A stretch of DNA of 64,000 nt from Bacteroidota bacterium (GTDB lineage: Bacteria; Bacteroidota; Bacteroidia; Chitinophagales; Saprospiraceae), in the NCBI GenBank assembly GCA_024743405.1, contig JANSWP010000011.1:1-64000 (forward strand), written 5' to 3'. This document shows, in pieces, positions 19,127-27,699 of this stretch (positions are counted from its first letter, which is position 1; each line of letters begins with the position of its first letter). Below the pieces are notes generated by a model, which saw only the letters and a list, made by a program, of their open reading frames with translations, searched no databases and was not told the origin of the DNA. A program made the position numbers and the translations under genes.

Positions 19127-20191
19127 ATGAAAAATATCTCATTAACACTCCTCTTGTTTTATTGCATAATTCAGATAGTAAATGCACAAGATACATTGCC
19201 AATAAGGGGACTTGCAATTGCAGCCCCAAATAAAGAGAACCTAGACAGATTTGTGAAATTTATTAATGAAGAATTACCACCTAGAGGAGTCAATACATTA
19301 ATATTAAGAGTTGATTACAATTTTAATTATCAATCTCATCCAGAATTGGTTCAAGAAAATGCGCTGACCCAAAATGAGGTAAATAAAATTGTAGCTACTT
19401 GCCAAAAAAATAATATTGAATTAATACCACAAATTAATTTGTTGGGTCATCAGTCTTGGCATTCTAATTTAGAAATGTTACTGAAAGTCTATCCTGAATT
19501 TGATGAAACACCAAGTGTGAAGCTTCCTGAAAAGTATGAATGGCCAAATAAAGATGGGCTTTATTGTAAAAGTTATTGCCCTTTACATCCCGACGTTCAT
19601 AAAGTGGTTTTTGCATTAATAGATGAAATTGTGGCCGCATTTCAAGCAAATGCTTTTCATGCAGGTATGGATGAGGTATTTTACATTGGAGAGGAAGAAT
19701 GCTCTCGTTGCAATGGAAGAGATAAAGCTGAATTATTCGCAGGAGAACTGACTAAGATCAGAAACCATTTGGCTCAAACGGATAAGAAATTATGGATATG
19801 GGGTGACCGGCTATTAGATGGTAAAACTACTGGATTAGGAATGTGGGAAGCAAGTATGAACCATACTCATAGAGCAATAGATCTGATTCCGAAAGATATT
19901 ATGATATGCGATTGGCATTATGAAAGGGCTGAGCCTACTGCTGCTTATTTTGCATTAAAAGGTTTTGATGTGGCAACTTCATCTTGGCGAAAAGGGGCTG
20001 TTGCCAAAGAGCAGCTGGCTTTCCTAGAAAACCTTAAAAAAAATGCAAGTGAAGAAACCGCTCAACATATAAAGGGGATGGTTCATACTTCATGGAGTTC
20101 AGTTTCCTCTTTCTTAGATCGATTCTATGCTCCTTTAGATAGTAGCAAGATAGATGATGCTGTTTGTTTTAAAATGTTATTTGGGGAATGA
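19127..20191 (+). CDS. GH20-like glycoside hydrolase (beta-N-acetylhexosaminidase family), exported
   Basis: A 354-aa protein with a signal peptide ending VNAQ and a single TIM-barrel-like domain. The GH20 acid/base pair appears as Asp182-Glu183 in FHAGMDEVFYI, following INLLGHQSWH, a typical upstream strand of GH20. Substrate-assisted hydrolysis of terminal GlcNAc or GalNAc is the family activity. It lacks the usual N-terminal GH20b domain and T9SS tail, so it is shorter than typical hexosaminidases and probably periplasmic. A CxxC pair (ECSRCNG) directly after the catalytic site could bind a metal or form a disulfide. Confidence 0.8.
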   Translation: MKNISLTLLLFYCIIQIVNAQDTLPIRGLAIAAPNKENLDRFVKFINEELPPRGVNTLILRVDYNFNYQSHPELVQENALTQNEVNKIVATCQKNNIELIPQINLLGHQSWHSNLEMLLKVYPEFDETPSVKLPEKYEWPNKDGLYCKSYCPLHPDVHKVVFALIDEIVAAFQANAFHAGMDEVFYIGEEECSRCNGRDKAELFAGELTKIRNHLAQTDKKLWIWGDRLLDGKTTGLGMWEASMNHTHRAIDLIPKDIMICDWHYERAEPTAAYFALKGFDVATSSWRKGAVAKEQLAFLENLKKNASEETAQHIKGMVHTSWSSVSSFLDRFYAPLDSSKIDDAVCFKMLFGE

Positions 20192-20316
20192 GTTTAGAGA
20201 GGAGGAAAAATACTACTCTAAATGTAATAATTTGGGGATCATAGCTACCCTTCTGATAGTAATTTCTATTTTGATGGATCTTTTCAATTCCCAAAAAAAA
20301 ATAAGGGTTTATAGCG

Positions 20317-22488
20317 ATGGAGCAAATGAAAAAATTCGGAACCTTCGGAGGTGTATTTACACCAACTCTATTAACTATATTAGGTGTAATAATGTATCTC
20401 CGATTAGGTTGGGTTGTTGGAAATGCAGGCCTTTTAGGTGCCTGGGTGATTATATTATTAGCCTATGGAATCACCCTTTGTACTGCTCTTTCTATGTCTT
20501 CTATAACAACCAATATTCGAATTGGGGCTGGAGGAGCATACGCCATTATTTCCCAAGCATTAGGACTTGAAGTAGGAGGGAGTTTAGGAATCCCCCGTTA
20601 CATCTCACAGGCCTTGGCGGTAACTATGTATATTTTTGGTTTCAGAGAAGGTTGGTTGACTATCTTCCCGACGCACCATCCGTTTTTAGTGGATTTGATT
20701 GTATTTGTAGTCTTGTACGGGATAGCTTATAAAAGTGCAGACCTAGCGATCAAAACCCAATTCATTATTATGGGGGTTATAGGATTGTCTTTAATATCCA
20801 TAGCATTTGCAGCCTTTTATGGATCAATGGAAATTTCAACAGAAGAAGCAGTAAAATGGGGGACTTTTAAAGGAGTGGAAGGAAGTACAAGTGAGGAATT
20901 TTGGTTAGTATTTGCGGTGTTTTTCCCCGCTGCGACAGGCATCATGGCTGGAGCGAATATGTCAGGGGAATTGAAAGATCCACGGAAAAGTATTCCATCT
21001 GGAACGCTTTGGGCGATAGGGGTCAGTTTAGTCATTTATATGGTTTTGGCTTTATGGATTGGGCGGACAGCAACTGAAGATGAAATGATATCCAACTATA
21101 ATATTATCATTGAAAAATCATTTTTTCCTCCTTTGGTAATTGCTGGAGTTTTAGGGGCAACTTTTTCTTCTGCTTTGGCTTCTATCATTGGCTCTTCACG
21201 TATTCTTTTCGCTATGGGACAACATCGGGTTTTGCCAAATAGCGAATGGTTAGAGTTTCAAGATAGTATAGGGCAACCACGCAATGCCATGATTGTGACT
21301 GGGATCTTAATTTTCTTGACGATGCTCTTAAGAGATTTGAATGCGGTGGCTCCATTGGTGACCATGTTCTTTTTGATTACTTATGCCATGTTAAATGTGG
21401 TTGTTATTATTGAGCAAAACCTAGGGCTAATTAGCTTCCGACCGATTTTTGTAGTGCATAAAATAATTCCTTGGATTGGTCTGGCTGGTAGCCTATTAGC
21501 CATGTTTATTATTAACCCTACGGTTAGTTTAATTTCCTGGACACTAATGTTTTTTGTCTATAATATTTTGAGTCGTAGAAAATTGGAAACCCAATTTGAA
21601 GACGTAAGGAGCGGTTTATTTACTTCTTTCGCTGAATGGGCCGCTAAAAGAACTGCGGAAAATGCCCACAAAGAAGAACGCTCTTGGAAACCTAATATGT
21701 TGATACCAGTCACGGACTCTGCTACGGTACAAGGCTCCTTTTCAATAATTCGAGATATTGCTTTTCCTAAGGGATCTGCAGTTTTAATGGGGGTAAATGA
21801 TAATGGTTCAGAAAAGGAAAAACAGAAATTGGAATATATTTCTCGTTCCTTTAAAAAGGCAGAAGTCTTTTCTTCGACTATTGTTATGAGGACTTCCAAT
21901 TTTGCAGATGGCGTAAACTTTGGAAATCAAGCTTTCTCAGGTGCTTATTTTAGACCTAATATTATATTCTTGAATATGTTAGAGCAAAAGTCTGCTCTAA
22001 CCGCCTATCCTGAAATAATTGAAGAAGCCAAGCGACTGGAGCTTGGCGTCATTTTGTATATGCCTCATCCACGTGCTATGTTGGGACAACAACAAACGGT
22101 GAATGTTTGGATAAAAAGCCGAGAACCAAATTGGGATATTAATGATGGCGAACACAATCCAAATCTTGCCCTTTTGATAGCTTATAAACTACGGTTGAAT
22201 TGGAACGCAGAAATTCGATTAATTACAGTCGTCAAAGAAACTAATGAAACAAAGAGGGCTAAAGATTTTCTTCAACAACTCATTAATTTGGCTCGATTAC
22301 CAATAAATGAAACCCTTGTTTTGAATGGTGATTTTGAGGAAACTTATTCGGAAGCTCCTATAGCAGATATCAATATTTTTGGAATTTTTCCTGGAAATGA
22401 ACTTGCTAAATATGAAGAAATGTCATTAAACATAAGCACCACTTGTTTTTTTGTAATGAATTCAGGGCATGAAAATATTTTCGCATAG
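20317..22488 (+). CDS. SLC12-like cation-chloride cotransporter / APC-superfamily permease
   Basis: A 723-aa inner-membrane protein with about 12 membrane segments in the first ~450 residues and a large soluble C-terminal domain. The start GGVFTPTLLTILGVIMYLRLGWVVGNAG is the hallmark of Na-K-Cl cotransporter relatives, as are TNIRIGAGGAYAIISQALGLEVGGSLG and FPAATGIMAGANMSGELKDPRKSIPSGTL. Substrates are likely cations with chloride or amino acids; the sequence does not decide. The C-terminal domain (about 480-723) matches the layout of eukaryotic cation-chloride cotransporter tails. A dispersed palindrome fragment follows its stop directly. Confidence 0.88.
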   Translation: MEQMKKFGTFGGVFTPTLLTILGVIMYLRLGWVVGNAGLLGAWVIILLAYGITLCTALSMSSITTNIRIGAGGAYAIISQALGLEVGGSLGIPRYISQALAVTMYIFGFREGWLTIFPTHHPFLVDLIVFVVLYGIAYKSADLAIKTQFIIMGVIGLSLISIAFAAFYGSMEISTEEAVKWGTFKGVEGSTSEEFWLVFAVFFPAATGIMAGANMSGELKDPRKSIPSGTLWAIGVSLVIYMVLALWIGRTATEDEMISNYNIIIEKSFFPPLVIAGVLGATFSSALASIIGSSRILFAMGQHRVLPNSEWLEFQDSIGQPRNAMIVTGILIFLTMLLRDLNAVAPLVTMFFLITYAMLNVVVIIEQNLGLISFRPIFVVHKIIPWIGLAGSLLAMFIINPTVSLISWTLMFFVYNILSRRKLETQFEDVRSGLFTSFAEWAAKRTAENAHKEERSWKPNMLIPVTDSATVQGSFSIIRDIAFPKGSAVLMGVNDNGSEKEKQKLEYISRSFKKAEVFSSTIVMRTSNFADGVNFGNQAFSGAYFRPNIIFLNMLEQKSALTAYPEIIEEAKRLELGVILYMPHPRAMLGQQQTVNVWIKSREPNWDINDGEHNPNLALLIAYKLRLNWNAEIRLITVVKETNETKRAKDFLQQLINLARLPINETLVLNGDFEETYSEAPIADINIFGIFPGNELAKYEEMSLNISTTCFFVMNSGHENIFA

Positions 22489-22638
22489 TAAGTTCTAGGA
22501 CAGAATTAAGCTACCCATTTTACTTGCTCTTTTTTATTTCTCTTGCTGGGTTTCCTTGTAAGGTTATTTATGTGCTTTTGCCTAGCTCAAAGGAAAATAA
22601 AACTAAAATCTTACCAACAGTATTAGTTTGAAACACTA
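22489..22638. repeat. Partial copy of stop-adjacent palindromic repeat
   Basis: Directly after the SLC12 stop comes gttctaggacagaatta, then gctacccattttacttgc, which matches the left arm of the copies at 36106 and 63593. The inner hairpin core and a good right arm are missing, so this is a decayed or half copy. The rest of the gap up to the DinB-like gene shows nothing else. Confidence 0.55.
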
Positions 22639-23115
22639 CTAAGGGTAATTTTCAATCAACCCAAATTGCCATAAGTGGTAACGAAAATGCATGTAGTGAA
22701 ACAATTCCAAATCCTCAAATGGCATCTCTCCCATGAAAGAAGAATAAGGCAAGTAATCAAGGTTTGTATCCCAAAAATCGTAAAACCTTTGGATGGCTTC
22801 TGGAATTTGAGAAATTGCTTCGTCTAAAGAATTATATTTTAATGGAGGTAGGTCAGCTTTAGTTTTTGTACTTGGTCTGTACTTAAGAATAGAGCCTTTT
22901 TGTATGAATTTTTGAAATCCCAACTGCCTTTCATTAGCTGGATTTTCCCGTATCCCTTCATACTTTTTTGCACTTGACTTGATTACCCAAGTTAGGTGTT
23001 CAATCATATGTTGGGGAGTCATAAGTCCAAAATTTGCTTCTTTTATTGGTTTTAGGTTTTTTAAAAGCTTAGGAACTTCGTTAATCAGAAAATCTCTTTT
23101 GTTGATATCTTTCAT
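22639..23115 (-). CDS. DinB-superfamily / DUF1569-like protein
   Basis: A 158-aa soluble protein. MTPQHMIEHLTWVIKSS near residue 32 and the C-terminal FHYMHFRYHLWQFGLI place His residues as in the four-helix DinB/DUF1569 metal-binding fold. These proteins bind a divalent metal through three His; some are thiol transferases, but most are uncharacterised. No partner gene is evident: the neighbours are an unrelated transporter and a small ORF on the other strand. Confidence 0.78.
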   Translation of the reverse strand: MKDINKRDFLINEVPKLLKNLKPIKEANFGLMTPQHMIEHLTWVIKSSAKKYEGIRENPANERQLGFQKFIQKGSILKYRPSTKTKADLPPLKYNSLDEAISQIPEAIQRFYDFWDTNLDYLPYSSFMGEMPFEDLELFHYMHFRYHLWQFGLIENYP

Positions 23116-23170
23116 GATAGTGATTAATATATTTATGGCTTGTCCAATGGATTTCGCAAATCTAAAATAT

Positions 23171-23178
23171 TATCTTTG
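23171..23178 (+). promoter_or_regulatory. Putative -7 promoter element (TATCTTTG)
   Basis: A match to TAnnTTTG eight bases before an ATG at 23186, which would give an almost leaderless transcript for the small ORF that follows. Confidence 0.35.
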
Positions 23179-23185
23179 GTTAAGA

Positions 23186-23593
23186 ATGATTTCCTTTAAA
23201 ACATATGAAAAAAATACTTTTTTCAATCTTGGAATAGCCTGCCTTTTCCTAACAAGTATTTATCTCTTCTCTTTTAGCCTTGGATTATTTCAAAATGAGG
23301 TCAAAGATGCCATTTATTCCGAATGGATATTATCAGGTCAAATTGATAATACGAAACCATTTTCTTTTCAAATAAATGACCTTGTTTCTACAGTTTCTTC
23401 AAAAGAATGCTTCTTCTACAAGACTGACTTCAACGCTAGTCTTATCATTTATCACCTAAAACAAAAGTCTCGATTCCAAAGTATTGCTAAGGAAATGGAC
23501 TTCATTTCAAATCCAATTTCTTGCTTCCAACTCCGACTTTTTACTCCTAATCAAGCGTCTGATTTTTTCCTGAATTCCTCTTTTCTTTCTTAA
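23186..23593 (+). CDS. Small hypothetical membrane-anchored protein
   Basis: An open frame of 135 codons from this ATG. One hydrophobic segment (about 12-30, FFNLGIACLFLTSIYLFSF) is followed by a hydrophilic domain with three Cys. The frame stays open upstream to 22979, but that part is antisense to the DinB-like gene and is not credible. No family recognised. A short alternative ATG at 23205 in another frame gives only ten codons. Support is the open frame, plausible composition and a promoter-like box; it could still be chance. Confidence 0.4.
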   Translation: MISFKTYEKNTFFNLGIACLFLTSIYLFSFSLGLFQNEVKDAIYSEWILSGQIDNTKPFSFQINDLVSTVSSKECFFYKTDFNASLIIYHLKQKSRFQSIAKEMDFISNPISCFQLRLFTPNQASDFFLNSSFLS

Positions 23594-23720
23594 GTATTTA
23601 TCAAGTTTTTTATCAATTTATAATCCTTTCAAATGTAAGTTCAGTATCGCTCAGTCATTTGATTTGACGAGTATTCTGGGTTTGTTCAAATGGGTTAAGA
23701 TGATTTACTCTTTTAAATAA

Positions 23721-23918
23721 ATGAACAATTTAAAGAAAAAATTGAGGTTCGTTCTTTTGATGTTATTAATCATAATTGCCACATTTGGAATTGGCTTAAC
23801 AGGGGTGGCACCGCTCTCGGCTTTTAAAAGAAAAACCAAATCTGGGGATGTTTTTAACATCGAGCAACTGGACGATCGAGATAAAAAAGAGAGCATAAAG
23901 GAGTCCATTAAACCTTAA
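23721..23918 (+). CDS. Small single-pass membrane protein, unknown function
   Basis: A 65-aa ORF. Basic N terminus (MNNLKKKLR), one membrane helix (about 10-32, FVLLMLLIIIATFGIGLTGVAPL), then a charged tail (DDRDKKESIKESIK). The positive-inside rule puts the N terminus in the cytoplasm and the tail in the periplasm. A hairpin terminator starting 14 bases after the stop supports it as a real gene. No family recognised. Confidence 0.55.
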   Translation: MNNLKKKLRFVLLMLLIIIATFGIGLTGVAPLSAFKRKTKSGDVFNIEQLDDRDKKESIKESIKP

Positions 23919-23931
23919 CACACATACCAGG

Positions 23932-23966
23932 AGCAGTAAAAAAAATCAGAATTTTTTTCTGCTTTT
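23932..23966 (+). terminator. Rho-independent terminator of 65-aa ORF
   Basis: AGCAG (23932-23936) followed by an A run pairs with a T run ending CTGCT (23959-23963), then more T. The stem has one unpaired T. Confidence 0.6.
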
Positions 23967-23993
23967 CATTGCTAGAAATGATTTATTAAAAAT

Positions 23994-24117
23994 TATTTCT
24001 CAACCGTACACTTTTTGAAAGTTTTGGAAAATGTCGTCGAAGATGGCGAAAGAATAATAAGGAGAGAGACTTTCGCGCCGTAGGCGCGTAGATTTCAGAA
24101 TTGTACGGTAGAGAAAT
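23994..24117. repeat. Nested palindrome with GC-rich core (124 bp)
   Basis: The outer arms 23994-24009 and 24102-24117 are 16-base inverted copies with one mismatch (accgtaca / tgtacggt centre). Inside is a perfect GC hairpin, cgcgcc-gta-ggcgcg (24074-24088), unusual in such AT-rich DNA. It resembles the 40.86 kb palindrome, which also has a gcgcc-nnn-ggcgc core. It has no coding capacity. Confidence 0.7.
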
Positions 24118-24577
24118 AAATATCCGTTTTCTAATTACCAATTTCCCGTTATGCTCCATTAAAAAGCCTCACCGACGCGCTGTGTCACCTATGTTTTTGG
24201 CCTTGCTTAAGGAATTTTTTTTAGGAATAACATCCATATTTATTAATGCATCATTCCATATGGAACTTTTTTTGATCCAAATTCCTTAACTGGTTCAAAA
24301 TAGAACCATGACTTTTATTTACACCATTTTCACCAACCATATGACCGTCGCAAAATCCTTTACGCACCTATCTATTTTACTATAAATTGCGATTGATGGT
24401 TTGAAATTTGAGTAGTGCATATTCAAATGTGGAAAATCATTCCACTTTTTTAATCATTCAACCATCAAAAAACTCCCTATTCTACATAAAAATCTTTTAT
24501 TTCGCGGACAATTTCGGAATTCCTGGTTGATGAAATTATATCATAGCTAGGAACGCAGAACTTAGAATTTAAAATTC

Positions 24578-27448
24578 ATGGAATATCAACCTAGAGTAAT
24601 AGAAAAAAAATGGAAAAAGTGGTGGGAAGAAAACGCCATTTATAAAGTCGAGAATATCTCGGACAAACCTAAATTTTATGTGTTAGATATGTTCCCGTAT
24701 CCTTCAGGGTCGGGATTACATGTTGGGCATCCATTAGGGTATATTGCGTCTGATATTTTTTCTAGATATAAGCGATTGAAAGGCTTCAATGTTTTGCACC
24801 CTATGGGGTATGATGCTTTTGGTTTGCCAGCTGAACAATATGCTATCCAAACGGGGGTTCACCCAGCTAAATCTACCGCAAAGAATATTGCTCGTTACAG
24901 AGAGCAGCTAGATAATTTAGGTTTTAGTTTTGACTGGAACAGAGAAGTTCAAACTTGTGATCCATCCTACTATAAATGGACACAATGGATTTTCTTGCAA
25001 TTATTTGAACACTATTATTGCAAAGACGCAGATTCTGCTAAACCTATTTCAGAGTTGATTGCTTGTTTTGAAAAGGTAGGAAATGGAAAGGTTAATGCAG
25101 CCACTTCTCAAGAAAATTCCTTCTCTTCAGATGATTGGAATGCATTTTCAAATAAGGAGAAAGATGATGTATTGATGAATTATCGATTGGCATATCGTAA
25201 AGTTACTTATGTAAATTGGTGTGAAGAATTGGGGACTGTTTTGGCAAATGATGAGGTAAAGGACGGCGTAAGTGAGCGTGGCGGCTTTCCTGTGGAACGA
25301 AAACCAATGTTGCAATGGTCCTTGAGAATTACAGCTTTTGCTGAAAGATTATTAAATGACTTGAATGACATTGAATGGTCAGATGCAATGAAAAAAATGC
25401 AATCCAATTGGATTGGTCGTTCAACGGGCGCACAAATGTTTTTTGATTTAGATGGAAATGAAGGTCAAATTGAAATATATACGACTCGACCAGATACTAT
25501 TTTTGGCGCAACCTTTATGGTTGTGGCACCTGAACACGATTTAGTTGCTCAAATCACAACTGACTCTCAGAAATCAGCTGTTGATGAATATGTGAAATAT
25601 GTAGGTGCAAGATCCGAGAGAGAGAGAATGTCTGAAACTAAAACGGTAACTGGAGCTTTTACTGGGGCATATTGCTTGAATCCTTTTAATGGAGCGAAAA
25701 TTCCTGTTTGGATTTCTGAATATGTTTTGAAGGATTATGGGACTGGAGCCATTATGGCGGTTCCAGCTGATGATGAAAGAGACCGTCGATTTGCTGAAAA
25801 ATTCGGCTTGGACATTGTTGAAATCATTGATAAGTCAATGCACGAGGGCGCGACCATAGAGGATAAAGTTGGAAAAATGATTAATTCTGACTTTTTGAAT
25901 GGCATGGAAGTTTTAGAGGCAATCCAAGCTATCAATGCCAAATTAGTGGAAATGGGAATTGGTCAAGCTCAGGTCAATTATCGATTAAGAGATGCCATAT
26001 ATTCACGTCAAAGATATTGGGGCGAACCTTTCCCAATAATGTATGATGAAGAGGGGGTGTCACATCCGATGAACATCTCAGATTTGCCTTTAGAATTGCC
26101 AGAGTTAGATGACTTTAAACCAGCTTCAGGTGCAAAATCACCTTTGGCAAGAGCAGAAGAATGGGTTAACTTTAAGGAAGGATGGACGAGAGAAACGGAT
26201 ACGATGCCTGGTTTTGCGGGTTCTTCATGGTATTTTTTACGATACATGGATGCTAAGAATGAAGAAGCTTTTGCTGGACAAGATGCAATCAATTATTGGC
26301 AAGATGTCGATTTGTATGTTGGCGGAACAGAACATGCTGTGGGACATTTGATGTATGCTCGGTTTTGGCATAAATTCTTGTATGACAAGGGGTTGGTGCC
26401 GACTAATGAGCCTTTCCGGAAGTTGATTAATCAAGGAATGATACAAGGGGTTATTGAGAGCATGTACATGTTGAAGGAAAAGGTAGAAGGCCAGGCTAAA
26501 TTTGTTTGTGCAGGTTTAGTTAAAAAGGGTAAATATGCTGAAGACAACACAACCAAAATTCCAGTATATGTCGATTATATTCAAAATTACGGTTCATCAG
26601 ATTCTTATATGAATATTGATTCAATTAAGAAATTTATTGATTGGCGTCCAGAATATGAACATGCGATATTTGAATGTGCAAATGGAGTATATCAAAATGG
26701 TGGGTTTAATGCTTTCGACGGGGTAACTGAAAGTCATTTAATTACTGTTTCGGAAGTTGGAAAAATGTCGAAAAGCAAGTATAACGTGATCAATCCAGAT
26801 GACGTTGTTGAAAAATATGGTGCAGATACTTTCCGAATGTATGAAATGTTTTTGGGGCCTGTTGAACAATCTAAACCTTGGGATACAAAAGGAATAGACG
26901 GGGTAAGTAAATTCTTGCGAAAATTGTGGAGTTTGTCTCATAATGAGGAAGGAAAATATATTGTAACTGACGACGAGCCAACCAAGGAAGAATTGAAAAT
27001 TTTGCACACTTGCATTAAACAAATTAATCAAGATATCGAGCGATTTTCTTTCAATACTTGTGTCAGTGCCTTTATGGTTTGTGCCAATGGTTTGAGAAGT
27101 GGAAAATGTCATAAACGAGCAATTATTGAGCCTTTAACTATTTTGGTCGCCCCATTCGCACCCCATATAGCAGAGGAATTGTGGCATTTATTAGGACATG
27201 AAACCTCTGTTAATGTAGCAACATATCCTGTCCATAAAGAGGAATATTTAAAAGAAGATTCAATTACGTATCCTATTTGTATCAATGGTAAAAAGCGAGC
27301 TACGGCAGCTTTTTCTGCGGACTCTTCAAAAGAAGATTTAGAAAAAGGGGCGTTAGCCTTGGAGGAGATGCAACATTGGTTTGAGGGAAAGACCATTCGA
27401 AAAGTGATTGTTGTCCCAAATCGAATGATCAATATTGTTGTTGGATAA
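24578..27448 (+). CDS. leuS: Leucyl-tRNA synthetase
   Basis: A class I aminoacyl-tRNA synthetase charging tRNA-Leu, 956 aa. It has the HIGH-type motif YPSGSGLHVGHPLGY near residue 48, the CP1 editing domain with TTRPDTIFG and GTGAIMAVPADDERD, the catalytic WYFLRYMD block and KMSKSKYN near 730, then the anticodon-binding and C-terminal domains. An extra segment (about 150-200, DADSAKPISELIACFEKVGNG onward) interrupts the region after the HIGH motif, as in other Bacteroidota LeuRS. The start at 24578 matches the family N terminus (MEYQPRVIEKKWKKWWEE). Monocistronic with a strong terminator. Confidence 0.97.
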   Translation: MEYQPRVIEKKWKKWWEENAIYKVENISDKPKFYVLDMFPYPSGSGLHVGHPLGYIASDIFSRYKRLKGFNVLHPMGYDAFGLPAEQYAIQTGVHPAKSTAKNIARYREQLDNLGFSFDWNREVQTCDPSYYKWTQWIFLQLFEHYYCKDADSAKPISELIACFEKVGNGKVNAATSQENSFSSDDWNAFSNKEKDDVLMNYRLAYRKVTYVNWCEELGTVLANDEVKDGVSERGGFPVERKPMLQWSLRITAFAERLLNDLNDIEWSDAMKKMQSNWIGRSTGAQMFFDLDGNEGQIEIYTTRPDTIFGATFMVVAPEHDLVAQITTDSQKSAVDEYVKYVGARSERERMSETKTVTGAFTGAYCLNPFNGAKIPVWISEYVLKDYGTGAIMAVPADDERDRRFAEKFGLDIVEIIDKSMHEGATIEDKVGKMINSDFLNGMEVLEAIQAINAKLVEMGIGQAQVNYRLRDAIYSRQRYWGEPFPIMYDEEGVSHPMNISDLPLELPELDDFKPASGAKSPLARAEEWVNFKEGWTRETDTMPGFAGSSWYFLRYMDAKNEEAFAGQDAINYWQDVDLYVGGTEHAVGHLMYARFWHKFLYDKGLVPTNEPFRKLINQGMIQGVIESMYMLKEKVEGQAKFVCAGLVKKGKYAEDNTTKIPVYVDYIQNYGSSDSYMNIDSIKKFIDWRPEYEHAIFECANGVYQNGGFNAFDGVTESHLITVSEVGKMSKSKYNVINPDDVVEKYGADTFRMYEMFLGPVEQSKPWDTKGIDGVSKFLRKLWSLSHNEEGKYIVTDDEPTKEELKILHTCIKQINQDIERFSFNTCVSAFMVCANGLRSGKCHKRAIIEPLTILVAPFAPHIAEELWHLLGHETSVNVATYPVHKEEYLKEDSITYPICINGKKRATAAFSADSSKEDLEKGALALEEMQHWFEGKTIRKVIVVPNRMINIVVG

Positions 27449-27504
27449 GAGACTTGTTCGGAAATCCAATTCTTATTTCTGAACAACTCTGATTATGTCA
27501 ATTA

Positions 27505-27551
27505 TTGTCAGTTTGTTCTCATTTTACTTTGGAGAACAAACTGACAACTTT
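27505..27551 (+). terminator. Strong terminator of leuS
   Basis: A perfect 16-bp stem (27505-27520 with 27532-27547) is followed by a short T-rich stretch, 56 bases after the leuS stop. Confidence 0.8.
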
Positions 27552-27699
27552 TCCTATATTTGCTTTTATTATAATCTCATCAATAAAATGGACAACCGTC
27601 CAACCTTCTGAAGAAAAAGGATAAGTTCAGCATATAGTTATTATCCTAATTGATTTTAACCATTTCATAATCAGACTACTGTATTTGGTTCAATTGCTT

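Larger units (their letters stand above)
23919..24577. other. Long intergenic region before leuS
   Basis: About 660 bases without a credible gene. It holds the terminator at 23932-23966 and the nested palindrome at 23994-24117. From 24118 to 24577 I see A/T-rich sequence with no clear promoter, riboswitch or hairpin, although leuS transcription must begin somewhere in it. It contains gaatgcatcattc-like text also found inside the 47.1 kb palindrome, so part of it may be decayed repeat. Confidence 0.6.

Noticed and set aside
20192-20316. Gap between the GH20 and SLC12 genes with gaggaggaaaaata near 20202
   Set aside because: The short match to the left arm of the repeat family is suggestive, but no right arm or core is present, so it is not listed as a copy.
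22979-23185. Upstream extension of the small ORF that ends at 23593
   Set aside because: It is antisense to the conserved DinB/DUF1569 gene; only the part from 23186 is kept as a low-confidence gene.
23205-23237. ATG-led ten-codon frame after the TATCTTTG box
   Set aside because: Too short and without support; recorded only because it competes with the ATG at 23186.
24160-24260. Sequence resembling the palindrome core (tcaccta..., gtttttggcct) before leuS
   Set aside because: Similarity is too weak and arms are missing; possibly a decayed relic but not supportable.
24118-24577. Possible T-box or other leader riboswitch upstream of leuS
   Set aside because: T-boxes are not expected in Bacteroidota and no T-box sequence or antiterminator/terminator pair is visible before the start codon.
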